A stretch of DNA of 64,000 bases from Vibrio tritonius. Its GTDB lineage: Bacteria > Pseudomonadota > Gammaproteobacteria > Enterobacterales > Vibrionaceae. The stretch spans positions 496,001 to 560,000 of the forward strand of contig NZ_AP014635.1 in NCBI RefSeq assembly GCF_001547935.1, written 5' to 3'. The translations under genes and the position numbers were made by a program. How positions within the stretch are numbered: the stretch's first letter is position 1; each line of letters begins with the position of its first letter. Below, one piece after another: positions 57,242 to 64,000 of the stretch. Below the pieces are notes generated by a model. The model was not told the DNA's origin. It searched no databases and was given only the letters and a program-made list of their open reading frames with translations.

Positions 57242-57847
57242 ATGAAGAATACCATTCGCTTTTTGTTATTAGTTGGAGTCGTCACCCTAATGGGGTGTGC
57301 GACTGCACCACCTAAAAATCAGTCGAATTTATGTGATATCTTTCGTGAAAAGCCTGATTGGTATGAAGCTGCATTGAACATGAACAAGCAGTGGGGCACT
57401 CCGATTCAGATAGCGATGGCGTTTGTTAAGCAAGAGAGTGCTTTTCGCCATGACGCTTTGCCGCCGAAAGATTATGTGTTGGGTTTTATTCCGTGGGGGC
57501 GAGTAAGTAGTGCTTATGGTTATGCTCAAGCTCAAGACCCCGCGTGGGAAGAATTTCAAAACTCGACCGATTATGGTGGTTCAAGAAACGATTTTGATGA
57601 TGCTCTAATGTTTATTGGCTGGTATACCAGTGAGACTCAAAAACAATTGGGAGTCTCTAAATGGGATACTTTTCATCAATACTTAGCGTATCATGAAGGC
57701 CGAGGTGGTTTTCAACGTCACTCCTATCGCTCTAAACCTGCGGTGGTTGCTGTGGCCAGAAAAGTTGAACATCAGGCTAAAGAATATGGCTGGCAGCTGA
57801 AAAAATGCCGTCAGGAACTGGACGATAATTTAAGCTGGTTTTTCTAA
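57242..57847 (+). CDS. Lytic transglycosylase-like lipoprotein
   Basis: This 201-residue lipoprotein has signal [19 protein letters not shown] with Cys19 as the lipid anchor. The body resembles an SLT-type lysozyme fold: [15 protein letters not shown], with Glu65 in the catalytic position, then [18 protein letters not shown] and a YHEGRGGF segment. It would cleave peptidoglycan in the periplasm. The function is inferred from motif resemblance; it could be an inactive relative. It is very likely cotranscribed with gshA (1 bp gap) and lies 26 bp before luxS. Confidence 0.8.
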   Translation: MKNTIRFLLLVGVVTLMGCATAPPKNQSNLCDIFREKPDWYEAALNMNKQWGTPIQIAMAFVKQESAFRHDALPPKDYVLGFIPWGRVSSAYGYAQAQDPAWEEFQNSTDYGGSRNDFDDALMFIGWYTSETQKQLGVSKWDTFHQYLAYHEGRGGFQRHSYRSKPAVVAVARKVEHQAKEYGWQLKKCRQELDDNLSWFF

Positions 57848-57873
57848 ACCAGTGTGCAATGGAGAAAAGAATC

Positions 57874-58392
57874 ATGCCACTATTAGACAGTTTTACCGTC
57901 GATCATACACGTATGCATGCACCAGCAGTTCGTGTGGCAAAAAACATGACAACCCCTAAAGGCGATACCATTACGGTATTTGACTTGCGCTTTACTGTTC
58001 CTAACAAAGACATTTTGTCTGAAAGAGGAATTCATACACTAGAACATCTGTTTGCAGGATTCATGCGCGCGCACCTTAACGGTTCTGATGTCGAGATTAT
58101 TGATATTTCACCAATGGGTTGTCGTACTGGTTTTTACATGAGTCTTATCGGCGCACCTGATGAGCAGCGTGTTGCGCAAGCATGGTTAGCAGCAATGGAA
58201 GATGTACTGAAAGTTGAAGATCAAAATCATATTCCTGAACTGAACAAATACCAATGTGGCACTGCAGCGATGCACTCTCTAGAGCAAGCAAAGGAGATTG
58301 CACAAAATGTGATTACCGCAGGTATCCAAGTCAATAAGAACGACGACTTGGCACTGCCAGAAGCGATGTTAAAAGAACTGAAAGTTCATTAA
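57874..58392 (+). CDS. luxS: S-ribosylhomocysteine lyase LuxS (autoinducer-2 synthesis)
   Basis: LuxS cleaves S-ribosylhomocysteine to homocysteine and DPD, the precursor of the quorum-sensing signal AI-2. I choose ATG 57874 ([14 protein letters not shown], 172 residues), after GGAGAA; ATG 57859 is in frame. The zinc ligands are His54 and His58 in HTLEH and Cys128 in YQCGT, with catalytic Cys83 in MGCRTGFY. It is next to gshA, and ends in a strong symmetric terminator. Confidence 0.97.
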   Translation: MPLLDSFTVDHTRMHAPAVRVAKNMTTPKGDTITVFDLRFTVPNKDILSERGIHTLEHLFAGFMRAHLNGSDVEIIDISPMGCRTGFYMSLIGAPDEQRVAQAWLAAMEDVLKVEDQNHIPELNKYQCGTAAMHSLEQAKEIAQNVITAGIQVNKNDDLALPEAMLKELKVH

Positions 58393-58418
58393 GTTCAGTA
58401 TCATATTGAATAAAAAAG

Positions 58419-58450
58419 AAAAGGCTTGGTTGATACCAAGCCTTTTTTCT
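58419..58450. terminator. Bidirectional terminator between luxS and the CorB-like gene
   Basis: AAAAGGCTTGG (58419-58429) and CCAAGCCTTTT (58436-58446) form an 11-bp stem with A and T runs on both sides, so it can serve both convergent genes. Confidence 0.9.
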
Positions 58451-58498
58451 ATGCAATTTCTGACCACATCATTACCACGATTGGTATTTAAAGTGGAC

Positions 58499-59776
58499 CT
58501 AACTGATTTTTTTAAGCTTTGATGGGTAGACTTTAACCAGCTTAATCCGGTTTTCTTCCAGTTCAAGAATTTCCATTGGATGCTTGGCAATCTTAATGCT
58601 GATTTTATTTTCAGGAATCTCTTCAAGATGTTCCAAAATTAAACCATTTAGAGTGCGAGGGCCATCGGTAGGTAATTTCCATTTCAGGCTTTTGTTAATA
58701 TCACGAATGTTTGCACTGCCTTCAATGAGGAAACTGCCATCACCTTGAGGAGTGATTTCTTCAGCAAGGCTAGGAGACATTGAGGTTGTAAACTCACCAA
58801 CTATCTCTTCCAGAATGTCTTCCAAGGTAATCAAACCGACAATATCGCCATATTCGTCAACGATAAGACCAATGCGTTCTTTATTGCGTTGAAATTTCAG
58901 TAGCTGTACGTTCAGTGGTGTGCCTTCAGGAATGAAGTAAACTTCATCAGCAGAGCGTAGCAATGTCTCTTTGGTCAGTTCGTTTTTTTCTAACATCTGA
59001 CGAGAGGCATCTCGTAGGCGTAATATACCTACTACCTCATCAATCTGGTCTCTATATAAAACCAAACGACCGTGAGGAGAGTGTGTTAATTGGCGAACAA
59101 TGGATTTCCACTCATCATTGATGTTGATACCCGTAATTTCATTACGTGGCACCATAATATCGTTTACGGTAACGTGTTCCAAATCAAGAATGGATAGCAG
59201 CATATCTTGGTGGCGGCGTGGAATCAGGCCTCCAGCTTCATTTACCACGGTACGTAATTCATCTGAATTTAACGAATCATCACCGCTTTGTTGGGGCTTA
59301 ATCCCTAACAGCATAATAAAGCCATTCGTAATGAAGTTCATGAAAATGACGATAGGCGACATTACCTTCATTAGAATGTTTAAAATAATACTGCTGATAT
59401 AGGAGATTTTTTCTGGGTAAAGTGCGGCAATTGTTTTTGGCGTAACTTCAGCAAAGACCAGAACCACTAAGGTGAGTGCACCTGTTGCTATCGCTACCCC
59501 CATGTCACCATACAGACGCATACCAAGAATGGTCGCAATGGCAGAAGCAAGGATATTTACCAGGTTGTTACCGATTAGGATCAGACTGATGAGTCGGTCC
59601 GGACGTTCTAACAGCTTTTCAACCCGCTTGGCACCTTTGTGTCCAGTATTAGATAAGTGTTTGAGTCTATAACGGTTCAGTGACATTAATCCTGTTTCAG
59701 AACCGGAAAAATAGGCTGAGATAACAATAAGACACGCGAGTAGCGCAAACAATATACCCGTAGATATGTCGTCCAA
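58499..59776 (-). CDS. CNNM/CBS domain transporter (CorB/YfjD-like)
   Basis: This 425-residue membrane protein has an N-terminal CNNM domain with about four helices (1-190, with YFSGSETGLMSLNRYRLKHL and FAEVTPKTIAALYPEK). A CBS pair follows (about 200-330, with VTVNDIMVPRNEITGI and RIGLIVDEYGDIVGLITLEDILEEIVGEF), then a C-terminal CorC_HlyC domain. CNNM proteins transport or regulate magnesium and sodium; in enterobacteria CorB-type proteins affect cobalt and magnesium efflux. Its neighbour on the same strand is ypjD, a known association. The ion specificity is not proven. Confidence 0.9.
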   Translation of the reverse strand: MDDISTGILFALLACLIVISAYFSGSETGLMSLNRYRLKHLSNTGHKGAKRVEKLLERPDRLISLILIGNNLVNILASAIATILGMRLYGDMGVAIATGALTLVVLVFAEVTPKTIAALYPEKISYISSIILNILMKVMSPIVIFMNFITNGFIMLLGIKPQQSGDDSLNSDELRTVVNEAGGLIPRRHQDMLLSILDLEHVTVNDIMVPRNEITGININDEWKSIVRQLTHSPHGRLVLYRDQIDEVVGILRLRDASRQMLEKNELTKETLLRSADEVYFIPEGTPLNVQLLKFQRNKERIGLIVDEYGDIVGLITLEDILEEIVGEFTTSMSPSLAEEITPQGDGSFLIEGSANIRDINKSLKWKLPTDGPRTLNGLILEHLEEIPENKISIKIAKHPMEILELEENRIKLVKVYPSKLKKIS

Positions 59777-59862
59777 AACGATCCATTTCCTTATAACAAT
59801 TTGAGTAATTAATGACCTATGTGAGGTCAGGTGTCAATGATGAAAAGGTCTAAACTTAGACC

Positions 59863-60657
59863 TTAGCTAAGAATAAATTCCTTCACAAAGCGACTACCGA
59901 AGTAGGCTAAGGTGAGTAAGATGGCTCCGATAACAGAAAGCCAAGTCACTTTTTTACCTCGCCAGCCTTGTTGGTAGTGGCCCCATAATAAAATGCAATA
60001 CACAACCCACGCGATAAAGGAGAGTATCCCTTTATGTGCATTTCCATCTGTAAACATATCGGTTAGGAACCAAAAACCGGTAATTAACGTACAAGTCAGC
60101 AGAGCGTTACCTACTACGATGATATTGAACATATGACGTTCAACTCTCAGTAGCGGTGGTAAATTTGGATTGATTGCGAGGCTCTTTTTCTTCTTTAATT
60201 TATGATCCAACCAAGCGAGCTGAATGGAATACAGCGCGCCGATACAGAGCGTAGAGTAAGAAAAAAGTGCGAAAGAAATATGAATGAGCAGTGTGCTGTT
60301 GTTTTCCAAATGCGTAATAAACGTATTTGGTACCACTTTAGCAATCACCAAGTTGATAGCAGAAAAACTATACACAATCGGCAATAAAAACCATAGACGC
60401 GCTTTAAACATCGATGCCGTCATTAAGCACGATACAATGAAGCTGGTTAACGATGCCACATTGAGAATACTTAAGTTCTGACCATTACGATGAAAAATTA
60501 GATCACTAAGTAGCCACGCATGAAAGACTAACGCGAGAACTGCACTGCCGAAGACGGCCTTAGTTTTGATGCCGGTCTGGTTTACCACACCCGGAACGAT
60601 CATCGCGATAGAGGCAAAATACAAAATAGCGGCAACTGCGGTGATAAAGTTGTCCAT
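59863..60657 (-). CDS. YpjD-like inner-membrane protein (cytochrome c assembly fold)
   Basis: This 264-residue polytopic protein has about eight hydrophobic helices and the CcsA/CcmC-like core (THLENNSTLLIHISFALFSY, with a conserved His, then YSIQLAWLDHKLKKKKS). I choose ATG 60657; the frame begins at GTG 60666. It sits in the common order ffh (divergent) - ypjD - corB. In some bacteria the neighbouring pair is associated with divalent-metal resistance (named CorE), but a heme role has not been shown. The symbol is left empty because the function is unsettled. Confidence 0.88.
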   Translation of the reverse strand: MDNFITAVAAILYFASIAMIVPGVVNQTGIKTKAVFGSAVLALVFHAWLLSDLIFHRNGQNLSILNVASLTSFIVSCLMTASMFKARLWFLLPIVYSFSAINLVIAKVVPNTFITHLENNSTLLIHISFALFSYSTLCIGALYSIQLAWLDHKLKKKKSLAINPNLPPLLRVERHMFNIIVVGNALLTCTLITGFWFLTDMFTDGNAHKGILSFIAWVVYCILLWGHYQQGWRGKKVTWLSVIGAILLTLAYFGSRFVKEFILS

Positions 60658-60883
60658 GTTTCTCACTAAACCGATTATTGAATCGTTTGATTATACCTTG
60701 AGTGATGACAATGGGCTATGGCTGTTTCGTCAATGATTATGCAGACTTTGTTTAGAAAAGTGATCCATGCCAATAATGAAATTGATATCTTAAAGGATAG
60801 AGAGGGATCTCATGGGTATGCCTATTCCTCTGGCTAAGGTATACTCACGAGTAGATTGTCGCCTGATAGCGAAGAGAATAGAG

Positions 60884-62275
60884 ATGTTTGAGAATTTAAC
60901 CGATCGATTATCCAAAACGCTGAAGAACATCAGCGGTAAAGGTCGTCTTACTGAAGACAATATCAAAGAGACGCTGCGCGAAGTGCGCATGGCGCTGTTA
61001 GAAGCTGACGTAGCTCTGCCCGTTGTTCGTGATTTTGTAAATCGCGTTAAAGAAAATGCGGTTGGCGTGGAAGTCTCTAAATCCCTGACTCCTGGCCAAG
61101 AGTTCATCAAGATTGTTCAAGCTCAGCTTGAGGCTGTCATGGGTGAGTCTAACGAGGCTCTTAATTTAGCAGCGCAACCACCTGCTGTTATCTTGATGGC
61201 AGGTTTGCAAGGTGCTGGTAAAACGACCAGTGTTGGTAAACTGTCTAAGCTTTTGAAAGAGCGCGACAAGAAAAAAGTATTAGTGGTTTCAGCTGATGTT
61301 TATCGCCCTGCGGCGATCAAACAGTTGGAAACCTTGGCATCGGATGTTGGTGTGGATTTCTTCCCATCATCGGCTGATCAAAAGCCAATTGATATCGCCA
61401 ACGGTGCCATTGACCACGCAAAACGTAAATTCTTTGACGTTGTTATTGTCGATACTGCGGGTCGTTTGGCTATCGATGAACAAATGATGGGTGAAATCCA
61501 AGAGTTGCATCAAGCGATCAACCCTGTGGAAACCTTGTTTGTTGTTGATGCGATGACAGGTCAAGACGCGGCTAATACCGCGAAAGCGTTTGGCGATGCT
61601 CTACCATTAACGGGTGTTGTTTTAACCAAAGTTGATGGCGATGCACGTGGTGGTGCTGCATTGTCTGTTCGCCATATCACGGGTAAACCAATTAAATTCT
61701 TGGGTGTGGGTGAAAAAACCGATGCTCTAGAACCTTTCCACCCTGATCGCGTGGCATCACGTATATTGGGGATGGGTGATGTTTTATCACTGATTGAAGA
61801 TCTACAACGTAATGTTGACCATGAAAAAGCAGAAAAACTAGCGAAGAAATTCAAGCAGAAGAAAGGCTTCGACTTAGAAGACTTTCGTGAGCAGCTAGGC
61901 CAAATGCAAAATATGGGCGGCATGATGGGTATGTTGGACAAGCTTCCTGGCATGTCTCAACTTCCTTCAGATGTAAAAGACAAAGTTGACGACAAAGTTT
62001 TCAAGCAGATGGAAGCGATTATCAGCTCAATGACGATGAAAGAACGTCAAAATCCAGAGTTGATTAAAGGCTCGCGCAAGAAACGTATCGCGGCTGGTTC
62101 TGGTACTCAGGTACAAGATATTAACCGTCTACTAAAACAATTCACCCAGATGCAAAAGATGATGAAGAAAATGCAGAAAGGTGGCATGAAAGGTATGATG
62201 CGCTCCATGCAAGGCATGATGGGCGGAATGGGTGGCGGCGGCTTTGGTGGCGGTGGCGGTTTCTTCGGTCGTTAA
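60884..62275 (+). CDS. ffh: Signal recognition particle protein Ffh
   Basis: Ffh is the GTPase that, with 4.5S RNA, targets inner-membrane proteins to FtsY and SecYEG. I choose ATG 60884 (MFENLTDRLSKTLKNISG, 463 residues); the frame starts at 60812. Motifs are the N domain, G1 GLQGAGKTT, DTAGRL, VDGDARGGAA (TKVDGDARGG), and a methionine-rich M domain (about 300-430, ending with Gly/Met repeats). It is divergent from ypjD. rpsP follows after 221 bp, with a terminator between. Confidence 0.97.
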   Translation: MFENLTDRLSKTLKNISGKGRLTEDNIKETLREVRMALLEADVALPVVRDFVNRVKENAVGVEVSKSLTPGQEFIKIVQAQLEAVMGESNEALNLAAQPPAVILMAGLQGAGKTTSVGKLSKLLKERDKKKVLVVSADVYRPAAIKQLETLASDVGVDFFPSSADQKPIDIANGAIDHAKRKFFDVVIVDTAGRLAIDEQMMGEIQELHQAINPVETLFVVDAMTGQDAANTAKAFGDALPLTGVVLTKVDGDARGGAALSVRHITGKPIKFLGVGEKTDALEPFHPDRVASRILGMGDVLSLIEDLQRNVDHEKAEKLAKKFKQKKGFDLEDFREQLGQMQNMGGMMGMLDKLPGMSQLPSDVKDKVDDKVFKQMEAIISSMTMKERQNPELIKGSRKKRIAAGSGTQVQDINRLLKQFTQMQKMMKKMQKGGMKGMMRSMQGMMGGMGGGGFGGGGGFFGR

Positions 62276-62382
62276 GTTGTTTAAGCGATAAACAGCGGCT
62301 GATGGCTTTTCAAACTGTTAACCACTTCACAGACTTTTTCGTCCATTCTTGGTGGCGAAAAAATAGCTAAAACCCTTGCAAT

Positions 62383-62420
62383 GCCTCGGAATAAGAGTAA
62401 AATTCCGAGGCTTTATTTTG
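62383..62420 (+). terminator. Terminator after ffh
   Basis: GCCTCGGAAT (62383-62392) and ATTCCGAGGC (62402-62411) form a 10-bp stem followed by TTTATTTT. Confidence 0.88.
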
Positions 62421-62428
62421 GCACGAGA

Positions 62429-62462
62429 CCCCAAACTGTTATTTTATGAACGGTTCTTGGGG
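62429..62462 (+). promoter_or_regulatory. Leader hairpin before rpsP
   Basis: CCCCAA (62429-62434) pairs with TTGGGG (62457-62462), and ACTGTT can pair partly with AACGGT inside. It lies 34 bp before the rpsP ATG, where ribosomal-protein leaders can be regulatory. No known family is recognised. Confidence 0.35.
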
Positions 62463-62496
62463 TTAATTTTATTATTGAGAAAGCAAAGAGGACGAC

Positions 62497-62745
62497 ATGG
62501 TAACCATTCGTTTGGCACGTCACGGCGCTAAAAAGCGTCCATTCTATCAAATCGTTGTTGCAGATAGCCGCAACGCAGCTACTGGCCGTTTCATCGAGAA
62601 AGTAGGTTTCTTTAACCCTACTGCTCAAGGTCAAGAAGAAGGCCTACGTCTAGATCTAGACCGTGTGAACCACTGGGTATCACAAGGCGCTACTGTATCT
62701 GACCGTGTAGCTAAACTAGTTAAAGACGCTCAAAAAGCGGCTTAA
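62497..62745 (+). CDS. rpsP: 30S ribosomal protein S16
   Basis: S16 is needed for 30S assembly. The 82-residue protein [20 protein letters not shown], then [19 protein letters not shown], is standard. An AAGAGGACGAC ribosome site is present. It is first in the rpsP-rimM-trmD(-rplS) operon, whose later part lies outside the window. Confidence 0.98.
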   Translation: MVTIRLARHGAKKRPFYQIVVADSRNAATGRFIEKVGFFNPTAQGQEEGLRLDLDRVNHWVSQGATVSDRVAKLVKDAQKAA

Positions 62746-62766
62746 TTCTCTAAGAAGCACTAGTTT

Positions 62767-63321
62767 ATGTCGATGAAAGGTAAAGAAACAATGAGTGAGC
62801 AAAATGAAAGAATCGTTGTAGGTAAACTTGGTTCTACTTACGGCATTCGTGGCTGGCTTAAAGTTTTTTCCTACACAGACAATCCAGAAGGTATTTTTGA
62901 TTACAGCCCTTGGTTTATTCAACATAAGGGTGAGTGGGTCGAATATAAAGTGGAAAGTTGGAAGCGCCATAACAAAGGTATGGTCGCAAAACTTGATGGG
63001 CTTGATGTCCGTGAAGATGCGAATTTGCTCACTAACTTTGAAATCTTTATCGATCCTGCAGTCCTACCAGAACTGTCAGAAGAAGAATTCTACTGGCGTG
63101 AATTGTTTGGTATGCAAGTGGTAACAACTCAGGGTTATGACCTTGGTCAGGTCACTGATATGTTGGAAACTGGCTCAAACGATGTCCTGGTTGTGAAAGC
63201 AAATCTAAAAGATGCTTTCGGCCAAAAGGAACGATTAATTCCGTTCCTTGAAGAGCAAGTGATCAAAAAAGTTGATCGCGAAGCTCAACGGATCGAAGTT
63301 GACTGGGATCCTGGATTCTAA
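62767..63321 (+). CDS. rimM: Ribosome maturation factor RimM
   Basis: RimM helps mature the 30S head and binds S19. The 184-residue protein has the RimM beta-barrel domain with [20 protein letters not shown] and a C-terminal PRC-barrel half with [13 protein letters not shown] and [14 protein letters not shown] 62767 gives [12 protein letters not shown], as I recall in vibrio entries; ATG 62791 also has a fair ribosome site (AAGG). It lies between rpsP and trmD. Confidence 0.95.
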   Translation: MSMKGKETMSEQNERIVVGKLGSTYGIRGWLKVFSYTDNPEGIFDYSPWFIQHKGEWVEYKVESWKRHNKGMVAKLDGLDVREDANLLTNFEIFIDPAVLPELSEEEFYWRELFGMQVVTTQGYDLGQVTDMLETGSNDVLVVKANLKDAFGQKERLIPFLEEQVIKKVDREAQRIEVDWDPGF

Positions 63322-63345
63322 CTCTAAAACGGAAGGCAAAGAACA

Positions 63346-64000
63346 ATGTGGGTTGGCGTAATTAGCCTATTTCCAGAAATGTTCCGCAGCGTGACGGATT
63401 TTGGAGTAACAGGTCAAGCGGTTAAAAAAGGTTTGTTATCAGTTGAGCTATGGAATCCTCGAGATTTTGCTCACGATAAGCGTCACACTGTTGACGATAA
63501 ACCTTACGGTGGTGGTCCTGGCATGTTAATGATGGTTCAGCCTTTGCGCGATGCCATTCATACTGCAAAACAGGCAGCACCGGGTAAGACGAAAGTTATT
63601 TACCTTTCTCCTCAAGGTCGTAAACTCGACCAAACGGGAGTTGAAGAGTTGGCAACGAATGAGAATGTTATTCTGATTTGTGGTCGATACGAAGGGGTAG
63701 ATGAGCGCATTATCGAGTCAGAAGTTGACGAAGAATGGTCGATTGGTGACTTTGTAATGACTGGGGGTGAAATCCCTGCCATGACGTTAATTGACTCAGT
63801 ATCTCGGTTTATTCCGGGGGTTCTTGGGGATTTTGCGTCAGCGGAAAAAGATTCTTTCGCAAATGGCTTATTGGATTGCCCGCACTATACACGTCCGGAA
63901 GTGTTAGATGGAAAAGAAGTGCCAGCGGTACTGAAATCCGGTAATCATGAGGATGTGCGTCGTTGGCGATTGAAACAATCGCTAGGCCGTACCTGGAAAA
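63346..64000 (+). CDS. trmD: tRNA (guanine-37-N1)-methyltransferase TrmD, cut by window end
   Basis: TrmD methylates G37 next to the anticodon in several tRNAs, preventing frameshifts. The frame begins at ATG 63346 ([20 protein letters not shown]), with an AAAACGGAAGG-type ribosome site, and runs open for 218 codons to the window edge without a stop. Motifs are [27 protein letters not shown], and the SPOUT knot [12 protein letters not shown] with GDFVMTGGE. About 30 C-terminal residues are missing outside the window (E. coli 255). Confidence 0.96.
   Translation, partial: MWVGVISLFPEMFRSVTDFGVTGQAVKKGLLSVELWNPRDFAHDKRHTVDDKPYGGGPGMLMMVQPLRDAIHTAKQAAPGKTKVIYLSPQGRKLDQTGVEELATNENVILICGRYEGVDERIIESEVDEEWSIGDFVMTGGEIPAMTLIDSVSRFIPGVLGDFASAEKDSFANGLLDCPHYTRPEVLDGKEVPAVLKSGNHEDVRRWRLKQSLGRTWK

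Overview
The window is a chromosomal segment of a gamma-proteobacterium that I place in Vibrio. Its core gene order (rpoD-dnaG-yqeY-rpsU / tsaD ... folB-folK-uppP / ftsB-ispDF-truD-surE-pcm-nlpD-rpoS / mutS / pncC-recA-recX-alaS-lysC-csrA-tRNAs-oadGAB ... gshA-luxS ... ffh-rpsP-rimM-trmD) is, from memory, the order found around VC0517-VC0563 of V. cholerae. The proteins also read as vibrio-like. I could not run a search, so the species is not named. One trait narrows it: the left end carries formate hydrogenlyase genes, which only some vibrios have.

Region 1 (1-9.9 kb) is the edge of a formate hydrogenlyase cluster. It holds the last codons of a formate dehydrogenase H gene (fdhF), the formate-sensing activator fhlA, the sulfurtransferase fdhD, and a tight hypF-C-D-E-A-B operon. 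The Hyp proteins build and insert the Fe(CN)2CO and nickel of the [NiFe] hydrogenase, whose structural genes must lie outside, probably to the left. HypF carries an unusual in-frame repeat insertion and a hexanucleotide repeat. HypB has a very long histidine-rich metal store. A good FNR-like site precedes hypF.

Region 2 (9.9-21.4 kb) is the variable stretch between olsF and the tRNA-Ile(CAU)/rpoD block, which in pandemic V. cholerae is the location of island VSP-II. No integrase is visible here. Instead there is an aldehyde dehydrogenase, a leucyl aminopeptidase, a glutathione transferase divergent from a LysR regulator, a small outer-membrane barrel, a membrane-anchored Mrr-type nuclease-like protein and a hipBA toxin-antitoxin pair, separated by AT-rich gaps.

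Region 3 (21.3-46.4 kb) is conserved housekeeping: the macromolecular synthesis operon read leftward, then translation modification, phospholipid, folate, isoprenoid, cell division, stationary-phase sigma factor, mismatch repair and SOS genes, ending with alaS, an aspartokinase and csrA. The recA promoter contains a LexA box that exactly fills its spacer.

Region 4 (46.5-47.7 kb) is a stable-RNA operon with two tRNA-Ser(GCU) and six tRNA-Arg(ACG) genes. It is driven by a strong promoter with a GC-rich start region and has grown by tandem duplication of units of about 159 bp.

Region 5 (47.7-64 kb) begins with a long, foldable leader in front of the sodium-pumping oxaloacetate decarboxylase genes oadGAB. 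It continues with an oxidoreductase, a YqaA-type membrane protein, an M16 lipoprotein peptidase, gshA, a lytic transglycosylase-like lipoprotein, luxS, a CorB-like transporter, a YpjD-like membrane protein, ffh and the rpsP-rimM-trmD operon. The last gene is cut by the window end.
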